DNA from: Planctomyces sp. SH-PL14
GTDB lineage: Bacteria > Planctomycetota > Planctomycetia > Planctomycetales > Planctomycetaceae
Direction of reading: 5' to 3'
Length of the DNA: 64,000 nucleotides
Assembly: GCF_001610835.1 (NCBI RefSeq)
Contig: NZ_CP011270.1
Coordinates: 4,420,001 to 4,484,000, forward strand
Part shown: positions 27,609 through 36,206 of the stretch, in pieces
How the letters are laid out: each line of letters opens with the position of its first letter
Numbering within the stretch: position 1 is the first letter of the stretch
Made by a program: the position numbers and the translations under genes
Notes under the pieces: generated by a model
What the model saw: the letters and a program-made list of their open reading frames with translations, nothing else
Told to the model about the DNA's origin: nothing
Databases searched by the model: none

Positions 27609-28556
27609 CTAGCGGACGGGCAGAGCGCGATACAGACGCAGCAGCCCGAGCAGAATCAGCGTGCCCCCAATCACGGCCCCAAACAGCCCCAGCAGGATGA
27701 TCGGATCGCCGAAAATCCGGCGGACCGCGAACGTCGAGAAGCGGTCATCGCGGGCCTGCGTCGGCGCGAGGACCACTTCGAACATCCAGATCGCCTTCCA
27801 GAAGAACATCACGACGAGCGCTCCCCCGGCCAGGAACGGCCCGTAGGGAAGGAACCTCGCCCCGCCGCGAAGCTGGGTCACCATCGCCCCGGCGACGGCC
27901 AGAATCGGCGCGATCAGGAACGCGATCACCACCGGCTGCCAGCCGACGAAGGCCCCGATCATCGCCATCAGGCCGATGTCTCCCGAGCCCATCGCCGACT
28001 CGCCGAGCACCCACGACGACAGCGCCCGGACGAGCCAGATCAGTCCACCGCCGACGACATACCCCGCAATGCTCCAGGCGAGGCCATGCAGGTGCTGGTG
28101 CGTCTTGAGCCACTCCGGCAGATACGGCCCGCGGATCTGCTCGACCGCCTGGTTCCAGTCGACCCAGACATGGGCCATCTGGAGGTCGCCCGAGATCGCC
28201 GCGAGAACGATTGCCGCCGCCGTCCCCCAGCGGAGGACGAACGTCGAGATCATGTAGTTCGAGAGATCCGTCGCCGTGATGACGACGAGCGTCGCGATCA
28301 GGATCCCCTGATAGAGTGCCCGCCCCGCGCCCCACAGCTCCGTCGGCCGGACCTCCGGCGTGGTCTGGCACTGGCCGACCAGGATCTGCCAGCCGAGAGC
28401 GGCCGCGAGCAGCCCCGCGGCGATCGCCAGCACCATCGGCCAGCGGCGGATCGGGAGTTCACAGTCTCCGAACGCCCGCCGCGTGAGAAAGCCGGCGAGC
28501 ACCGCCGCCAGAAGGCCGGCGCTCGCCGCAATCACAGGTGGTCCGGGAACGGTCAC
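27609..28556 (-). CDS. type IV prepilin peptidase (A24 family), no methylase domain
   Basis: A 315-residue polytopic membrane aspartic protease with about eight helices. The two catalytic aspartates of the A24 family are recognisable as D97 in ATDLSNYMIS and D193 in GSGDIGLM. The N-terminal cytoplasmic methyltransferase domain with paired cysteines is absent, so it may only cleave, as in TadV/CpaA-like enzymes. It would process prepilins or pseudopilins at the inner membrane, fitting the many type-IV-pilin-like proteins of planctomycetes; none is encoded nearby. GTG at 28556. The serA stop lies 45 bases upstream in the same direction, so the two may be co-transcribed. Confidence 0.82.
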   Translation of the reverse strand: MTVPGPPVIAASAGLLAAVLAGFLTRRAFGDCELPIRRWPMVLAIAAGLLAAALGWQILVGQCQTTPEVRPTELWGAGRALYQGILIATLVVITATDLSNYMISTFVLRWGTAAAIVLAAISGDLQMAHVWVDWNQAVEQIRGPYLPEWLKTHQHLHGLAWSIAGYVVGGGLIWLVRALSSWVLGESAMGSGDIGLMAMIGAFVGWQPVVIAFLIAPILAVAGAMVTQLRGGARFLPYGPFLAGGALVVMFFWKAIWMFEVVLAPTQARDDRFSTFAVRRIFGDPIILLGLFGAVIGGTLILLGLLRLYRALPVR

Positions 28557-28601
28557 TCACTTCTCCCGCTGCCCACAGCGAACCACCTCCACCCACCAGA
28601 G

Positions 28602-30233
28602 CTAGATCCCCACCTTCGGAATCGACTCGTTCAGACCCGGCAGCTTCACGAGCTGGACGCCGGTGACGTCCGGGTGCTTCGAGACTTCTTCGAGAGCGGC
28701 CGCGCTCGGCTCGTTGTCGAGGTTCAGGATCGCCACGGCGTTGCCGCCCGGCTGGTTCTTCTCGCGGCCGAGGGCCATCGAGGAGATATTCACTTTGTGC
28801 TTGCCCAGGACCGTGCCGATCGAGCCGATGAGGCCCGGGACGTCCTTGTGCCGGTAGATCAGCAGGAGGCCGTCGAGGTAGGCGTCCATCGGGAAGCTGT
28901 TCAGCCGGACGAGCCGGAGGAACTCGTTGCCGAAGGTCGTGCCAGCCGCGCACTGCTCGCCCTTGTCGGTGACGACGGTGGCCGAGACGAGGGTGCTGAA
29001 CGGACCGGACTCGGAGATGCTCGACGTCGTGACGTTGAGGCCTTTGTCGCGGGCGATCAGCTCGGCGTTGACGATGTTGACCTCATCGACCGCCTGCCCC
29101 ATGAGGCCGGTGACGAACGCGCTCGTGATCATCTTCGTCGGGCGGCTGGCGGCGTCCCCCTTGTACTGGAGGTTCACACCCTGGACGTTGCTGCCGCGGG
29201 TGAGCTGCGCGAGGAGCGTCCCGAGGCGGTAGCCGAGATCGAGGTACGGCCGGAGTCCTTCCATCTCCTGGGCGGAGATGGAGACCATGTTGACCGCACA
29301 GCGGACTTCGTTCTTCGTCAGGAAGGCGGCGACCAGTTCGGCCGCTTCGATCGCGACCTGCTCCTGGGCTTCGTCGGTCGAGGCTCCAAGGTGCGGGGTC
29401 GCGAGGACCTGCGGGAGCTTGGGGAGGCGGTTTTCCGGCTCCGGCGGTTCCTTCACGAAGACGTCGAGGGCGGCGCCGGCGACGTGGCCGCTCTCGATGG
29501 CGTCCGCGAGGGCCGCTTCATCGACGATCCCGCCGCGGGCGCAGTTGACGATCCGGACCCCCTTCTTCATCTTCGCCAGCCGCGGGGCGTTGATGAGCCC
29601 CTTCGTCTCTTCCGTGAACGGCGTGTGGACGGTGAGGTAGTCGCACTTGGTGATGAGCTCATCGATGTCGCGATAGAGCTCGATGCCGTTTTCGGCCGCC
29701 TTCTCATGGGAGAGGAACGGGTCGTAGCCGAGGACCTTCATCTCGAGGGCGTTGGCCCGGCGGGCCACGGACAGCCCGATGCGGCCGAGGCCGACGACGG
29801 CGATCGTCTTGCCGGCGAGCTGCACGCCGGTGAAGCTCTTGCGATCCCACTTTCCTTCCTTCATCGAGGCATGCGCCGGCCCGATGAAGCGGGAGAGGGC
29901 CATCAGCATGGCGATGGTGTGTTCGGCGGTGCTGGTGGTGTTTCCCGCCGGGGTGTTCATGACGATGATCCCCTGCCGGGTGGCGGCGGGGAGATCGATG
30001 TTGTCGACGCCGACGCCGGCCCGGACGATGAGCTTGAGGCGGGTCTGGCCTTCGAGGAGGGCGGGGGTGAGTTTGGTGGCGCTGCGGACGATGATCGCGT
30101 CGGACGACTTGAGGGCTTCCTTGACCTGATCGGGCGTCGGCTTGTTGAGGCTGACGACCTCGATCCCCGGCGTTTCGGACAGCAGCTTGATGCCCGCCTT
30201 GGAGAGGTCGTCGGTGATGAGAACGCGATACAT
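28602..30233 (-). CDS. serA: D-3-phosphoglycerate dehydrogenase
   Basis: A 543-residue enzyme catalysing the first step of serine synthesis, oxidation of 3-phosphoglycerate with NAD+. The long (type I) form is clear: substrate domain, NAD domain with GLGRIG (148-153), catalytic Arg/Glu/His signatures (NCARGGIVDEAAL, ATPHLGAST), an intervening domain, and a C-terminal ACT domain (HKDVPGLIGSIGTVLGKHKV) that normally binds serine. ATG at 30233, no obvious Shine-Dalgarno. The ~250 bases upstream hold no gene and precede repeat copy 5. Likely transcribed together with the prepilin peptidase gene. Confidence 0.96.
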   Translation of the reverse strand: MYRVLITDDLSKAGIKLLSETPGIEVVSLNKPTPDQVKEALKSSDAIIVRSATKLTPALLEGQTRLKLIVRAGVGVDNIDLPAATRQGIIVMNTPAGNTTSTAEHTIAMLMALSRFIGPAHASMKEGKWDRKSFTGVQLAGKTIAVVGLGRIGLSVARRANALEMKVLGYDPFLSHEKAAENGIELYRDIDELITKCDYLTVHTPFTEETKGLINAPRLAKMKKGVRIVNCARGGIVDEAALADAIESGHVAGAALDVFVKEPPEPENRLPKLPQVLATPHLGASTDEAQEQVAIEAAELVAAFLTKNEVRCAVNMVSISAQEMEGLRPYLDLGYRLGTLLAQLTRGSNVQGVNLQYKGDAASRPTKMITSAFVTGLMGQAVDEVNIVNAELIARDKGLNVTTSSISESGPFSTLVSATVVTDKGEQCAAGTTFGNEFLRLVRLNSFPMDAYLDGLLLIYRHKDVPGLIGSIGTVLGKHKVNISSMALGREKNQPGGNAVAILNLDNEPSAAALEEVSKHPDVTGVQLVKLPGLNESIPKVGI

Positions 30234-30490
30234 AGGTCAATCCAGTGCCGCGAGGCGGCGTGAGAATGGAGCTCCCATGCTCCGCATGATGAGCCGATCG
30301 GCCGGAAGTGCTTTATTGAAAGCGACTTCGGGAAACGTGCCTTCGTCGGGTCTTGCGAGGCGAAACGAGTAGGATAAACCTTAGGTGGCGATCATCAAGC
30401 CAGGGCCAGCGTCCCGCTGGAGCGGGGTGGCCGTGGAGGGATGGGATTGAGGTGGCGGGAGTCGTGTCGGCGGGTGCGTGTTCGAACATC

Positions 30491-30932
30491 GTCCCCGGCC
30501 GACGGGTCTCCGATGTTCAGACCCAGTGTCGCTGGCCCGCTGGGGTCAATGGGCCAAAGAAACAACACAGGCCCCCTTGCCGCCGGAGGCACTTCCATGA
30601 GGAACCGTGGTAAGTAACGGACGTCCGCTTTGTGGAACCGGCGTTGATGACTCCACGCTCGCCCTGGAGTCCCCGCGGGTTGGTGAGGGGGCATCCCACA
30701 CGTCGTCCGCGTTTCGACACACAAGGTTTCCGATGGTGTTCGACGAGACGGCCTCCGGCGGGCAAAGGGGATTCTCCCCTCTGCACTCCCTGACCAGGGT
30801 GCCCCTGGACCCGACCAGGACCAAATGATCTTGAGCTGCGCCGCTCTACCTTCCGCCTTCAGCCTGAACCCCTTCCGCCTCCCCCACCGGCCCCCTTGCA
30901 TCCCCCACCAGGGGTACCCCCTGGCCCCCGGT
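30491..30932 (+). repeat. dispersed structured repeat, copy 5 (composite)
   Basis: Forward copy with a diverged left end (30491-30560, loop of the left hairpin replaced by AAAGAAACAACACA) followed by an extra ~115-base block and a second right end (CCACCAGGGGTACCCCCTGG). The segment from about 30575 to 30910 is nearly identical to copy 7 in inverse orientation at 45778-46112, including the extra block. Its right hairpin is AGGGGA-TTC-TCCCCT where most copies have AGGGGC-GTT-GCCCCT. It ends 21 bases before the RlmI-like stop codon. Confidence 0.88.
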
Positions 30933-30953
30933 TGGCCCATAACAAACCATTCG

Positions 30954-32153
30954 CTACGCACGGCAGATGTAGCACTTCAGATATGCATTCTCCGGGCAAT
31001 GCAGAGCCAGCGGATGATCGGCCGCCGGACCACGCGCTTCCAGCACCTGAATCCGCCGATTCGTATCGAGTGCCACCCCGGCCAGCATCTCCTCAAACAT
31101 CGTCCGGTCCACCAGCCCCGAACAACTGCACGTCACCAGAATTCCCCCCGGCCGCAGCACCGACAAACCCAGCTTGTTGAGACTTTGATACCCCCGCATC
31201 GCCCGCTCCAGCGCCCCCCTGGTCCGGGTCATCTTCGGGGGATCCAGGATCACCAGGTCAAACTGCTCCCCCGCATCACGCAGCACTTCCAGCTGCTTGT
31301 ACACGTCCTCGTGAACAAACCGCATCCGGTCCGCCAGCCCGTTCAACTCCGCATTCCGCCGAGCCAGCTCCAGGGCCGCAGCCGACGTATCGACCGCCAC
31401 GACCTCCTTCGCCCCCCCATGCTTCAGCGCCGCGAGCCCAAACCCGCCGGAATAACAGAAGGTGTCCAGCACCCGCCCACCACGAACATACCCTGCCGCC
31501 GCCCGGCGGTTATCCCGCTGGTCGTAATAGAACCCCGTCTTCTGCCCCTCCACGACATCGACCGCAAACTGCAGTTCGTTCTCGGTAATCACGATCGGCC
31601 GCGGCGGCTGCTCGCCGGTCGCCAGACCGTCCCGGATCTCCAGCCCCTCGGCCTCCGCCATCCCCTTCTCAGTCCGCCGCCAGATCCCTCGCGGCTTCAA
31701 TTCTTCGTTGAGAATCCGCAGCAGCATCTCCTCGCGCTGGGCCAGCGCCAGACTCGTCCACTGCACGAGCAACCAGTCGCCATAACGGTCGACCGTCATC
31801 CCCGAGAGTCCGTCCGCCTCACTGAAGATCACCCGGCAGGCCCGCTCCGGATCCCCCCCGGCAAAGACCTCCCGCCGCATCGCCACGGCGGCCTGGATCT
31901 GCCGCCGCCAGAACGCCTCATCAAGCGGCTGCCCCTCGTCCCAGGAGTACAGCCGCACACAGATCCGGCTCGTCGGATTCCACAGCCCCCAGGCAATGAA
32001 CTTCCGTTCGTGCGAGACAACGCGGACCATCTGTCCGGGCGTCGCTTCCCCCTCGCCATGCGCAATCGCCCCCTCGAAAACCCACGGATGACGGCTGAAG
32101 AACGGAAGCGCCTTGCGGGGCTTGAGAACGATGGTGGGAGCGGCGGAGGACAT
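30954..32153 (-). CDS. class I rRNA methyltransferase, RlmI-like
   Basis: A 399-residue SAM-dependent methyltransferase of the RlmI/YccW family, which methylates cytosine C5 in 23S rRNA (position 1962 in E. coli). The order is N-terminal PUA domain ([18 protein letters not shown]), EEHD-like linker domain, then the Rossmann core with [15 protein letters not shown] (motif I), [15 protein letters not shown] (motif IV) and VTCSCSGLV with the cysteine region near the C-terminus, ending with the zinc-free tail. Length matches the family (396 in E. coli). ATG at 32153. It is divergent from mazG; 175 bases separate them and must hold both promoters. Confidence 0.9.
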   Translation of the reverse strand: MSSAAPTIVLKPRKALPFFSRHPWVFEGAIAHGEGEATPGQMVRVVSHERKFIAWGLWNPTSRICVRLYSWDEGQPLDEAFWRRQIQAAVAMRREVFAGGDPERACRVIFSEADGLSGMTVDRYGDWLLVQWTSLALAQREEMLLRILNEELKPRGIWRRTEKGMAEAEGLEIRDGLATGEQPPRPIVITENELQFAVDVVEGQKTGFYYDQRDNRRAAAGYVRGGRVLDTFCYSGGFGLAALKHGGAKEVVAVDTSAAALELARRNAELNGLADRMRFVHEDVYKQLEVLRDAGEQFDLVILDPPKMTRTRGALERAMRGYQSLNKLGLSVLRPGGILVTCSCSGLVDRTMFEEMLAGVALDTNRRIQVLEARGPAADHPLALHCPENAYLKCYICRA

Positions 32154-32328
32154 CGGAACCAGTCGGACGGCGGGCGGCGGCGGGAAAACAGATCAGTGTA
32201 GCAGAGCCACCGTGGCGATCGGCCTCCGTGATCGAAAGGAATCCGTTACGCGATCGGACAACGTGAATTCGTTCTTCGCCGGCCGGCACGGCCGCGTGTC
32301 GGCGGAACGGATTCGATATTCTCCCTCG

Positions 32329-33234
32329 ATGGACACGCCCCCCGTTTCGTCGATCGTCCCCGGCACCCCGCCCGCTTCCGAGCCGCTGCGGGACTCCTTT
32401 CAGCAACTCTGCGACGTCATTGCCCGGCTCCGCTCTCCGACCGGGTGCCCCTGGGACCGGGTTCAGACGCTCGCCACGATCAAGCCCTTCACGCTCGAAG
32501 AGACCTACGAACTCCTCGAAGCGATTGACTCGAACGACAACGACGCCATTTGCGAAGAGCTCGGCGACGTCCTGCTCCAGGTGGTCCTCGACGCTCAAAT
32601 CGCGGCGGACGAGGGGCGGTTCACGATCATCGACGTCATCGCCCGGCTGACCCGGAAGATGGTCGAGCGGCATCCGCACGTCTTCGGCGATGCCCAGGCC
32701 AATACGCCCGAAGAGGTGAAACAGAACTGGGAGCGGATCAAGGCCCAGGAGAAGGAGAAGCGGCATCGGACGTCGATCCTCGACGGCATCCCGATCGACC
32801 TGCCAGCCCTTGCCCGGGCGGCCCGGCTGAGCAAGAAGGCGGCCCGCGTCGGATACGACTTCCCGCATCGGAACATGCTCTTCGACAAGCTCAACGAAGA
32901 GGTCCGGGAGCTGACCGATGAGCTGTTCCCCGGGCAGCCGGTGGAGATCATTCCGGCTGGTGTCGAGGGGGATCCCGTCCCCGACGAGCCGATCGACGAT
33001 CCCGAGCGGTTCAAGCGGGTCGAGGCGGAGATCGGCGACGTCCTGTTCGTCATCGCGAACCTCGCCCGCCGGTGGAACGTGAACCCGGAGGAGGCGCTCC
33101 GGAATTCGAACGCGAAGTTCGTCCGCCGGTTCCGGGCGATCGAAGCGGCAGTCCAGGCGGCCGGCAAGACGCTGGACGAGGTCTCTCTCCTGGAGATGGA
33201 GGAGTACTACCAGGCGGCGAAGAAACGGGAGTAA
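32329..33234 (+). CDS. mazG: nucleoside triphosphate pyrophosphohydrolase
   Basis: A 301-residue housekeeping enzyme hydrolysing nucleoside triphosphates to monophosphate and pyrophosphate. Two MazG domains are seen: [20 protein letters not shown] with [17 protein letters not shown] (the EExxE/D metal site), and a C-terminal one with [15 protein letters not shown]. The linker carries an insertion ([20 protein letters not shown]) that lengthens it over the 263-residue E. coli protein. ATG at 32329 starts 18 residues before the first domain; the leader is pyrimidine-rich (TTCTCCCTCG) with no Shine-Dalgarno. An AT-richer, gene-poor stretch follows. Confidence 0.93.
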   Translation: MDTPPVSSIVPGTPPASEPLRDSFQQLCDVIARLRSPTGCPWDRVQTLATIKPFTLEETYELLEAIDSNDNDAICEELGDVLLQVVLDAQIAADEGRFTIIDVIARLTRKMVERHPHVFGDAQANTPEEVKQNWERIKAQEKEKRHRTSILDGIPIDLPALARAARLSKKAARVGYDFPHRNMLFDKLNEEVRELTDELFPGQPVEIIPAGVEGDPVPDEPIDDPERFKRVEAEIGDVLFVIANLARRWNVNPEEALRNSNAKFVRRFRAIEAAVQAAGKTLDEVSLLEMEEYYQAAKKRE

Positions 33235-33410
33235 CGCCGTACGATTGGACCATGCACGAGCGAAGGAATGATTCGTTGCTCGAAGACCGCGACCGGGTGT
33301 CTATTACCGAAGCTCAATTTGCTAGCCCGCCGGAGGCACTTTCCTCGGGGAGCGTTGGCAGGTCTCGGCGTCAAATGTGAACTTGTGTTCACCATTTTGG
33401 TTTTGATATC

Positions 33411-33442
33411 AAAAAAACCGACTACCCTTTCGAGTAGCCGGT
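33411..33442 (-). terminator. intrinsic terminator reading leftwards
   Basis: On the minus strand ACCGGCTAC and GTAGTCGGT form a 9 bp stem (one G-U pair) with an 8-base loop, followed by a run of seven T. On the plus strand the same hairpin has an A-C mismatch and no T-run, so it is oriented to end a minus-strand transcript. No protein gene precedes it on that strand, which points to a small RNA (see 33443-33650). Confidence 0.65.
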
Positions 33443-33650
33443 TCTCACGGTTTTGGCCGTGGCGTTAGACGTGTGAAGTATATGCTCGACTCGCTCTGCG
33501 ATACAATTTCGAAGTGCAGAAATCTGTGTTTTTCAAATACCCAGGCGGTTGAATTTGATCGTGGGGGGTAGAATGAAAACTTTCGATCGGGTATTTGAAA
33601 ATAGTTGCCTAATAAGAGACATTGAGCATAAACAGTTTGATGTAGAGCAG
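33443..33650 (-). ncRNA. candidate structured non-coding RNA
   Basis: A stretch clearly richer in A and T than its surroundings, without a credible reading frame. It holds a perfect 13 bp inverted repeat, TTTTCAAATACCC (33530-33542) and GGGTATTTGAAAA (33589-33601), with a nested GATCG/CGATC pair continuing the 3' arm. A minus-strand terminator lies directly downstream (33411-33442). Together these suggest a minus-strand small RNA of about 150-230 bases. I could not place a convincing promoter, and the fold resembles no RNA family I recognise. Confidence 0.3.
33455..33470 (+). repeat. direct repeat of the tRNA anticodon region (att-like)
   Basis: GGCCGTGGCGTTAGAC here matches GGTCGTGGCGTTAGAC at 33754-33769 in 15 of 16 bases; the second copy is the 3' side of the D-stem through the anticodon loop of the tRNA-like gene. 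The copies lie 299 bases apart. A partial tRNA duplicate like this is what integration into a tRNA anticodon arm leaves behind. Confidence 0.55.
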
Positions 33651-33732
33651 GAGGAGAAGCAGGGGACCCACGAAAATTTTCCGTTCGGAGGCCTTCCCCT
33701 CCTCCGGCCGACCGCCTAAGCTTGACGCAACC

Positions 33733-33815
33733 GGCAGGTGTCCAGACGGCTCTGGTCGTGGCGTTAGACACCATTAGGGCGCTTCGGCGCCGGGGTTCGA
33801 CTCCCCCGCCTGCCG
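33733..33815 (+). tRNA. allo-tRNA-like gene, 8/4 fold, anticodon UAG, serine-type features
   Basis: An 83-base cloverleaf. Acceptor stem of eight pairs, GGCAGGTG (33733-33740) with CGCCTGCC (33807-33814), one a T-G wobble. D-arm CCAGA-CGGC-TCTGG (five pairs, four-base loop). Anticodon stem GTGGC/ACCAT with loop GTTAGAC, giving anticodon UAG with U33 and A37. Long variable arm GGCGC-TTCG-GCGCC. T-arm of only four pairs, GGGG-TTCGACT-CCCC. Discriminator base G. An 8/4 acceptor/T split, a tight D-loop, a long variable arm and G73 are the described hallmarks of allo-tRNAs, which are charged with serine by SerRS whatever their anticodon. UAG would read CUA (leucine) codons. Weak points: a C-A mismatch closes the anticodon stem and a G-U pair opens it, so a decayed gene is possible. 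CCA is not encoded. Confidence 0.6.
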
Positions 33816-33843
33816 TTTCCTTATCCCGCTTCATCGAACCGAG

Positions 33844-34281
33844 ATGGCCAAGAAAGCCGTACAGGTCGCTCGGCAGGTGGCGAATCGCTGGACACCCCGG
33901 CTTGGGGTGAGTTTCACTCCGGTTTCAGATTTCTTCCTGAACAACTACCACCGCCTTGAGATGAGTCACACCGAGGCGATGGTGGTCATTCATTTGGTGT
34001 CGTTCAAGTGGGACGACAATGCCCCGTTTCCGGCATTGAAGACGATCGGTCGACGAATGGGGATCACGTCCACGTCCGTCCGTTCCCACGTTCGACGACT
34101 CGAAGAGAAAGGGCTCCTTGCTCGGGAGATGCAAGTCGGGACAACCAATCGCTTTCACCTTCAACCGCTGTTCGCCCGTCTAGAGCAACTGCTGGCGCTC
34201 GACGAACAGCGTGAGGCCGAGCGACTGGCAGAGGAACGGGAGCGAATGATTCGACTCGGGTATCCTCCCCCGCCCGTTTAA
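33844..34281 (+). CDS. small helix-turn-helix protein (HTH_36-like)
   Basis: A 145-residue protein starting 28 bases after the tRNA-like gene. The middle part (MSHTEAMVVIHLVSFKWD, then ALKTIGRRMGITSTSVRSHV, RRLEEKGLLAREMQ) is a winged helix-turn-helix like those of plasmid and phage replication initiators and accessory regulators. A basic N-terminus (MAKKAVQVARQVANRW) and a charged helical C-terminus (ALDEQREAERLAEERERMIR) flank it. Codon use is less GC-biased than in neighbours. The position beside a tRNA-like gene and an att-like repeat suggests a remnant of a mobile element. A terminator follows at 34463-34490. No recognisable ribosome-binding site. Confidence 0.75.
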   Translation: MAKKAVQVARQVANRWTPRLGVSFTPVSDFFLNNYHRLEMSHTEAMVVIHLVSFKWDDNAPFPALKTIGRRMGITSTSVRSHVRRLEEKGLLAREMQVGTTNRFHLQPLFARLEQLLALDEQREAERLAEERERMIRLGYPPPPV

Positions 34282-34462
34282 GTGCCGTCGCGATCAACAA
34301 GTGTGAGATCCGGGTCATTCCGCAGGGCCGGCGCCGCGGAGTGCGAGTCACAGCGGGATTCTCCGTTTCCACATGTCGCAGGAGTCGAACGGTACAGTGT
34401 GGGGGCGATTGGAATCAGCTTCCGCTCCAGTCACAAGTCGCTGAAAAGTGTACGGGTCGTTT

Positions 34463-34490
34463 GGCTGAGGAATCTCAGCTTTCTTCTTCT
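34463..34490 (+). terminator. intrinsic terminator downstream of the HTH gene
   Basis: GCTGAG-GAAT-CTCAGC (six pairs, tetraloop) followed by TTTCTTCTTCT on the plus strand. It is the first such structure after the HTH gene and precedes the convergent comM gene. The ~270 bases between the two genes contain no other feature I can support. Confidence 0.55.
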
Positions 34491-34550
34491 GTGGGGCTCG
34501 CGGGCGGCGCGATGCCTTTCACGGGATTCGGGGATCTCACCGCTGGGCCG

Positions 34551-36089
34551 TCACCGTGACCAGAACGTCCGGTCCAGCGTCCGGTAGTTGATCGCCTCGC
34601 TCAGGTGATGACTCTGGATCCGGTCGCTTCCGTCCAGGTCGGCAATCGTCCGGCTCACCCGCAGAATCTTGTCGTGGGCTCGGGCCGAGAGACCGGTTTC
34701 CTCCATCGCCGCCTTGAGCAGCGACTCCGCTTCCGACTCCAGCTTGCAGTGCTTCCGGATCTGCTGCGGCGACATGTTCCCGTTCAGCGTCGTCGCCTGC
34801 CCCGCAAACCGCTTCCGCTGAATCCCCCGCGCCCGCAGCACGCTTTCGCGGATCGTCGTGCTGTCCGTCCCGGGACGGTCGTCGGACAGCTCGCGGAACG
34901 GAACCGGCGGCACCTCGACATGAATGTCGATCCGGTCCAGCAGCGGACCGCTGATCTTCGAGATGTACCGCTCGATCTGCGGCGGCGAACAGTTGCACTG
35001 CCGCTTGGGGTCCCCCCGGAACCCGCAGGGACAGGGATTCATCGCGGCGACGAGCATCAGGTTCGCCGGAAACGTCACGCTCCCGGTCGCCCGTGAGATC
35101 GTCACCCGGTTGTCCTCCAGCGGCTGCCGCAGGACTTCCAGCGTCCGACGGTTGAACTCCGGAAGCTCATCGAGAAACAGGACGCCGTTGTGCGCGAGGC
35201 TGATCTCCCCGGGCTGCGGCGTGCTGCCACCTCCGACGAGCCCCGCCTCGCTGATCGTATGGTGCGGCGGACGGAACGGCCGTGTCAGCATCAGCGGCTG
35301 CCCCGCCGGCAACTTGCCGACCACGCTGTAGACCCGGGTCGTTTCGAGACTCTCCTCCGGCGACAGATCGGGCATGATCGTCCCCAGCCGCTGGGCCAGG
35401 AGAGTCTTCCCGGTCCCCGGCGAACCGATCATCAGCAGGTGATGCCGTCCCGCCGCGGCGACCGCCACCGCCCGCTTGGCTGCCTCCTGCCCTTTCACGT
35501 CGGCATAGTCGACCGGATAGGCCCCGAACTGCTGCACCGCCTCCGCCCAGCTGAACGGGACGGGATCAATGTCGAGCTGGCCGGCGAAGAAACCGACCGC
35601 CTCGGTCAGCGACGCCACCGGAATGACGTCGAGGTCCTCGACCACGGCTGCTTCGCGGGCATTCTCGACCGGCAGTACGAGTCCCTTTCGCCCCTCGGCC
35701 TTGGCCTGGAGCGCCATCGACAGCACCCCCTTGATCGGCCGGACCGCGCCGTCGAGCGCCAGTTCTCCGACGACCGCGTACTTCTCGAACCGGTCGGTCT
35801 CCAGCTGCGAGCTCGAAGCCAGCGTGCCGAGGGCAATCGGCAGGTCGAACGAGGACGCTTCCTTCGGGAAATCGGCGGGTGAGAGGTTGATCACGACTCG
35901 GTCGACCGGTCGGTGATAGCCGCTGTTCACCATCGCCCGCTCAATCCGGGGCGTGCTCTCCTTCACCGCCGCCTCGGCCAGCCCCACGAGGATTGTCTTG
36001 GGGACCGCCGCCGGAGAGATGTCCACCTCGACTTCGACCGGCCGGGCGTCGATTCCAAACAGGGCGTAGGTGCAGAGTTTGGACAGCAT
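34551..36089 (-). CDS. comM: YifB/ComM-family Mg-chelatase-like AAA+ ATPase
   Basis: A 512-residue protein with the ComM architecture: N-terminal ChlI-type domain ([37 protein letters not shown]), AAA+ core with Walker A GSPGTGKT and Walker [12 protein letters not shown], the [10 protein letters not shown] and CNCSP cysteine pairs, and the C-terminal Mg-chelatase domain (YRTLDRTFW). ComM is a hexameric branch-migration helicase that helps incoming single-stranded DNA integrate during natural transformation. Length agrees with E. coli YifB (506). ATG at 36089, single gene, convergent with the HTH gene. Confidence 0.95.
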   Translation of the reverse strand: MLSKLCTYALFGIDARPVEVEVDISPAAVPKTILVGLAEAAVKESTPRIERAMVNSGYHRPVDRVVINLSPADFPKEASSFDLPIALGTLASSSQLETDRFEKYAVVGELALDGAVRPIKGVLSMALQAKAEGRKGLVLPVENAREAAVVEDLDVIPVASLTEAVGFFAGQLDIDPVPFSWAEAVQQFGAYPVDYADVKGQEAAKRAVAVAAAGRHHLLMIGSPGTGKTLLAQRLGTIMPDLSPEESLETTRVYSVVGKLPAGQPLMLTRPFRPPHHTISEAGLVGGGSTPQPGEISLAHNGVLFLDELPEFNRRTLEVLRQPLEDNRVTISRATGSVTFPANLMLVAAMNPCPCGFRGDPKRQCNCSPPQIERYISKISGPLLDRIDIHVEVPPVPFRELSDDRPGTDSTTIRESVLRARGIQRKRFAGQATTLNGNMSPQQIRKHCKLESEAESLLKAAMEETGLSARAHDKILRVSRTIADLDGSDRIQSHHLSEAINYRTLDRTFWSR

Positions 36090-36206
36090 TGAAGGGCGCG
36101 GCCGGAGAAGAGGTTCGAGACGGAGAGCAAGCCCGCCGGGCCCACACTCGCAGCGACTCAGGTCCGGTATTGAACCTTTGAACAGCAGTGCCGTCTAGGG
36201 AGCGTT

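Noticed and set aside
27423-30263. 946-codon open frame on the plus strand
   Set aside because: It is the antisense shadow of the prepilin peptidase and serA genes, both of which carry clear catalytic motifs; its sequence is Arg/Asp/His-rich without family features.
33733-33815. Ordinary tRNA-Leu with a 7/5 fold
   Set aside because: A 7 bp acceptor and 5 bp T-stem would force a C-C mismatch at the T-stem base, whereas the 8/4 reading pairs perfectly; the discriminator is G and not the A expected for leucine tRNAs.
33411-33820. tmRNA or selenocysteine tRNA
   Set aside because: No tmRNA 5' end or tag frame is present, and the anticodon is UAG, not UCA.
33445-33834. 129-codon minus-strand frame covering the allo-tRNA region
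   Set aside because: It crosses the tRNA-like gene and the 13 bp inverted repeat, has no ribosome-binding site and no family features.
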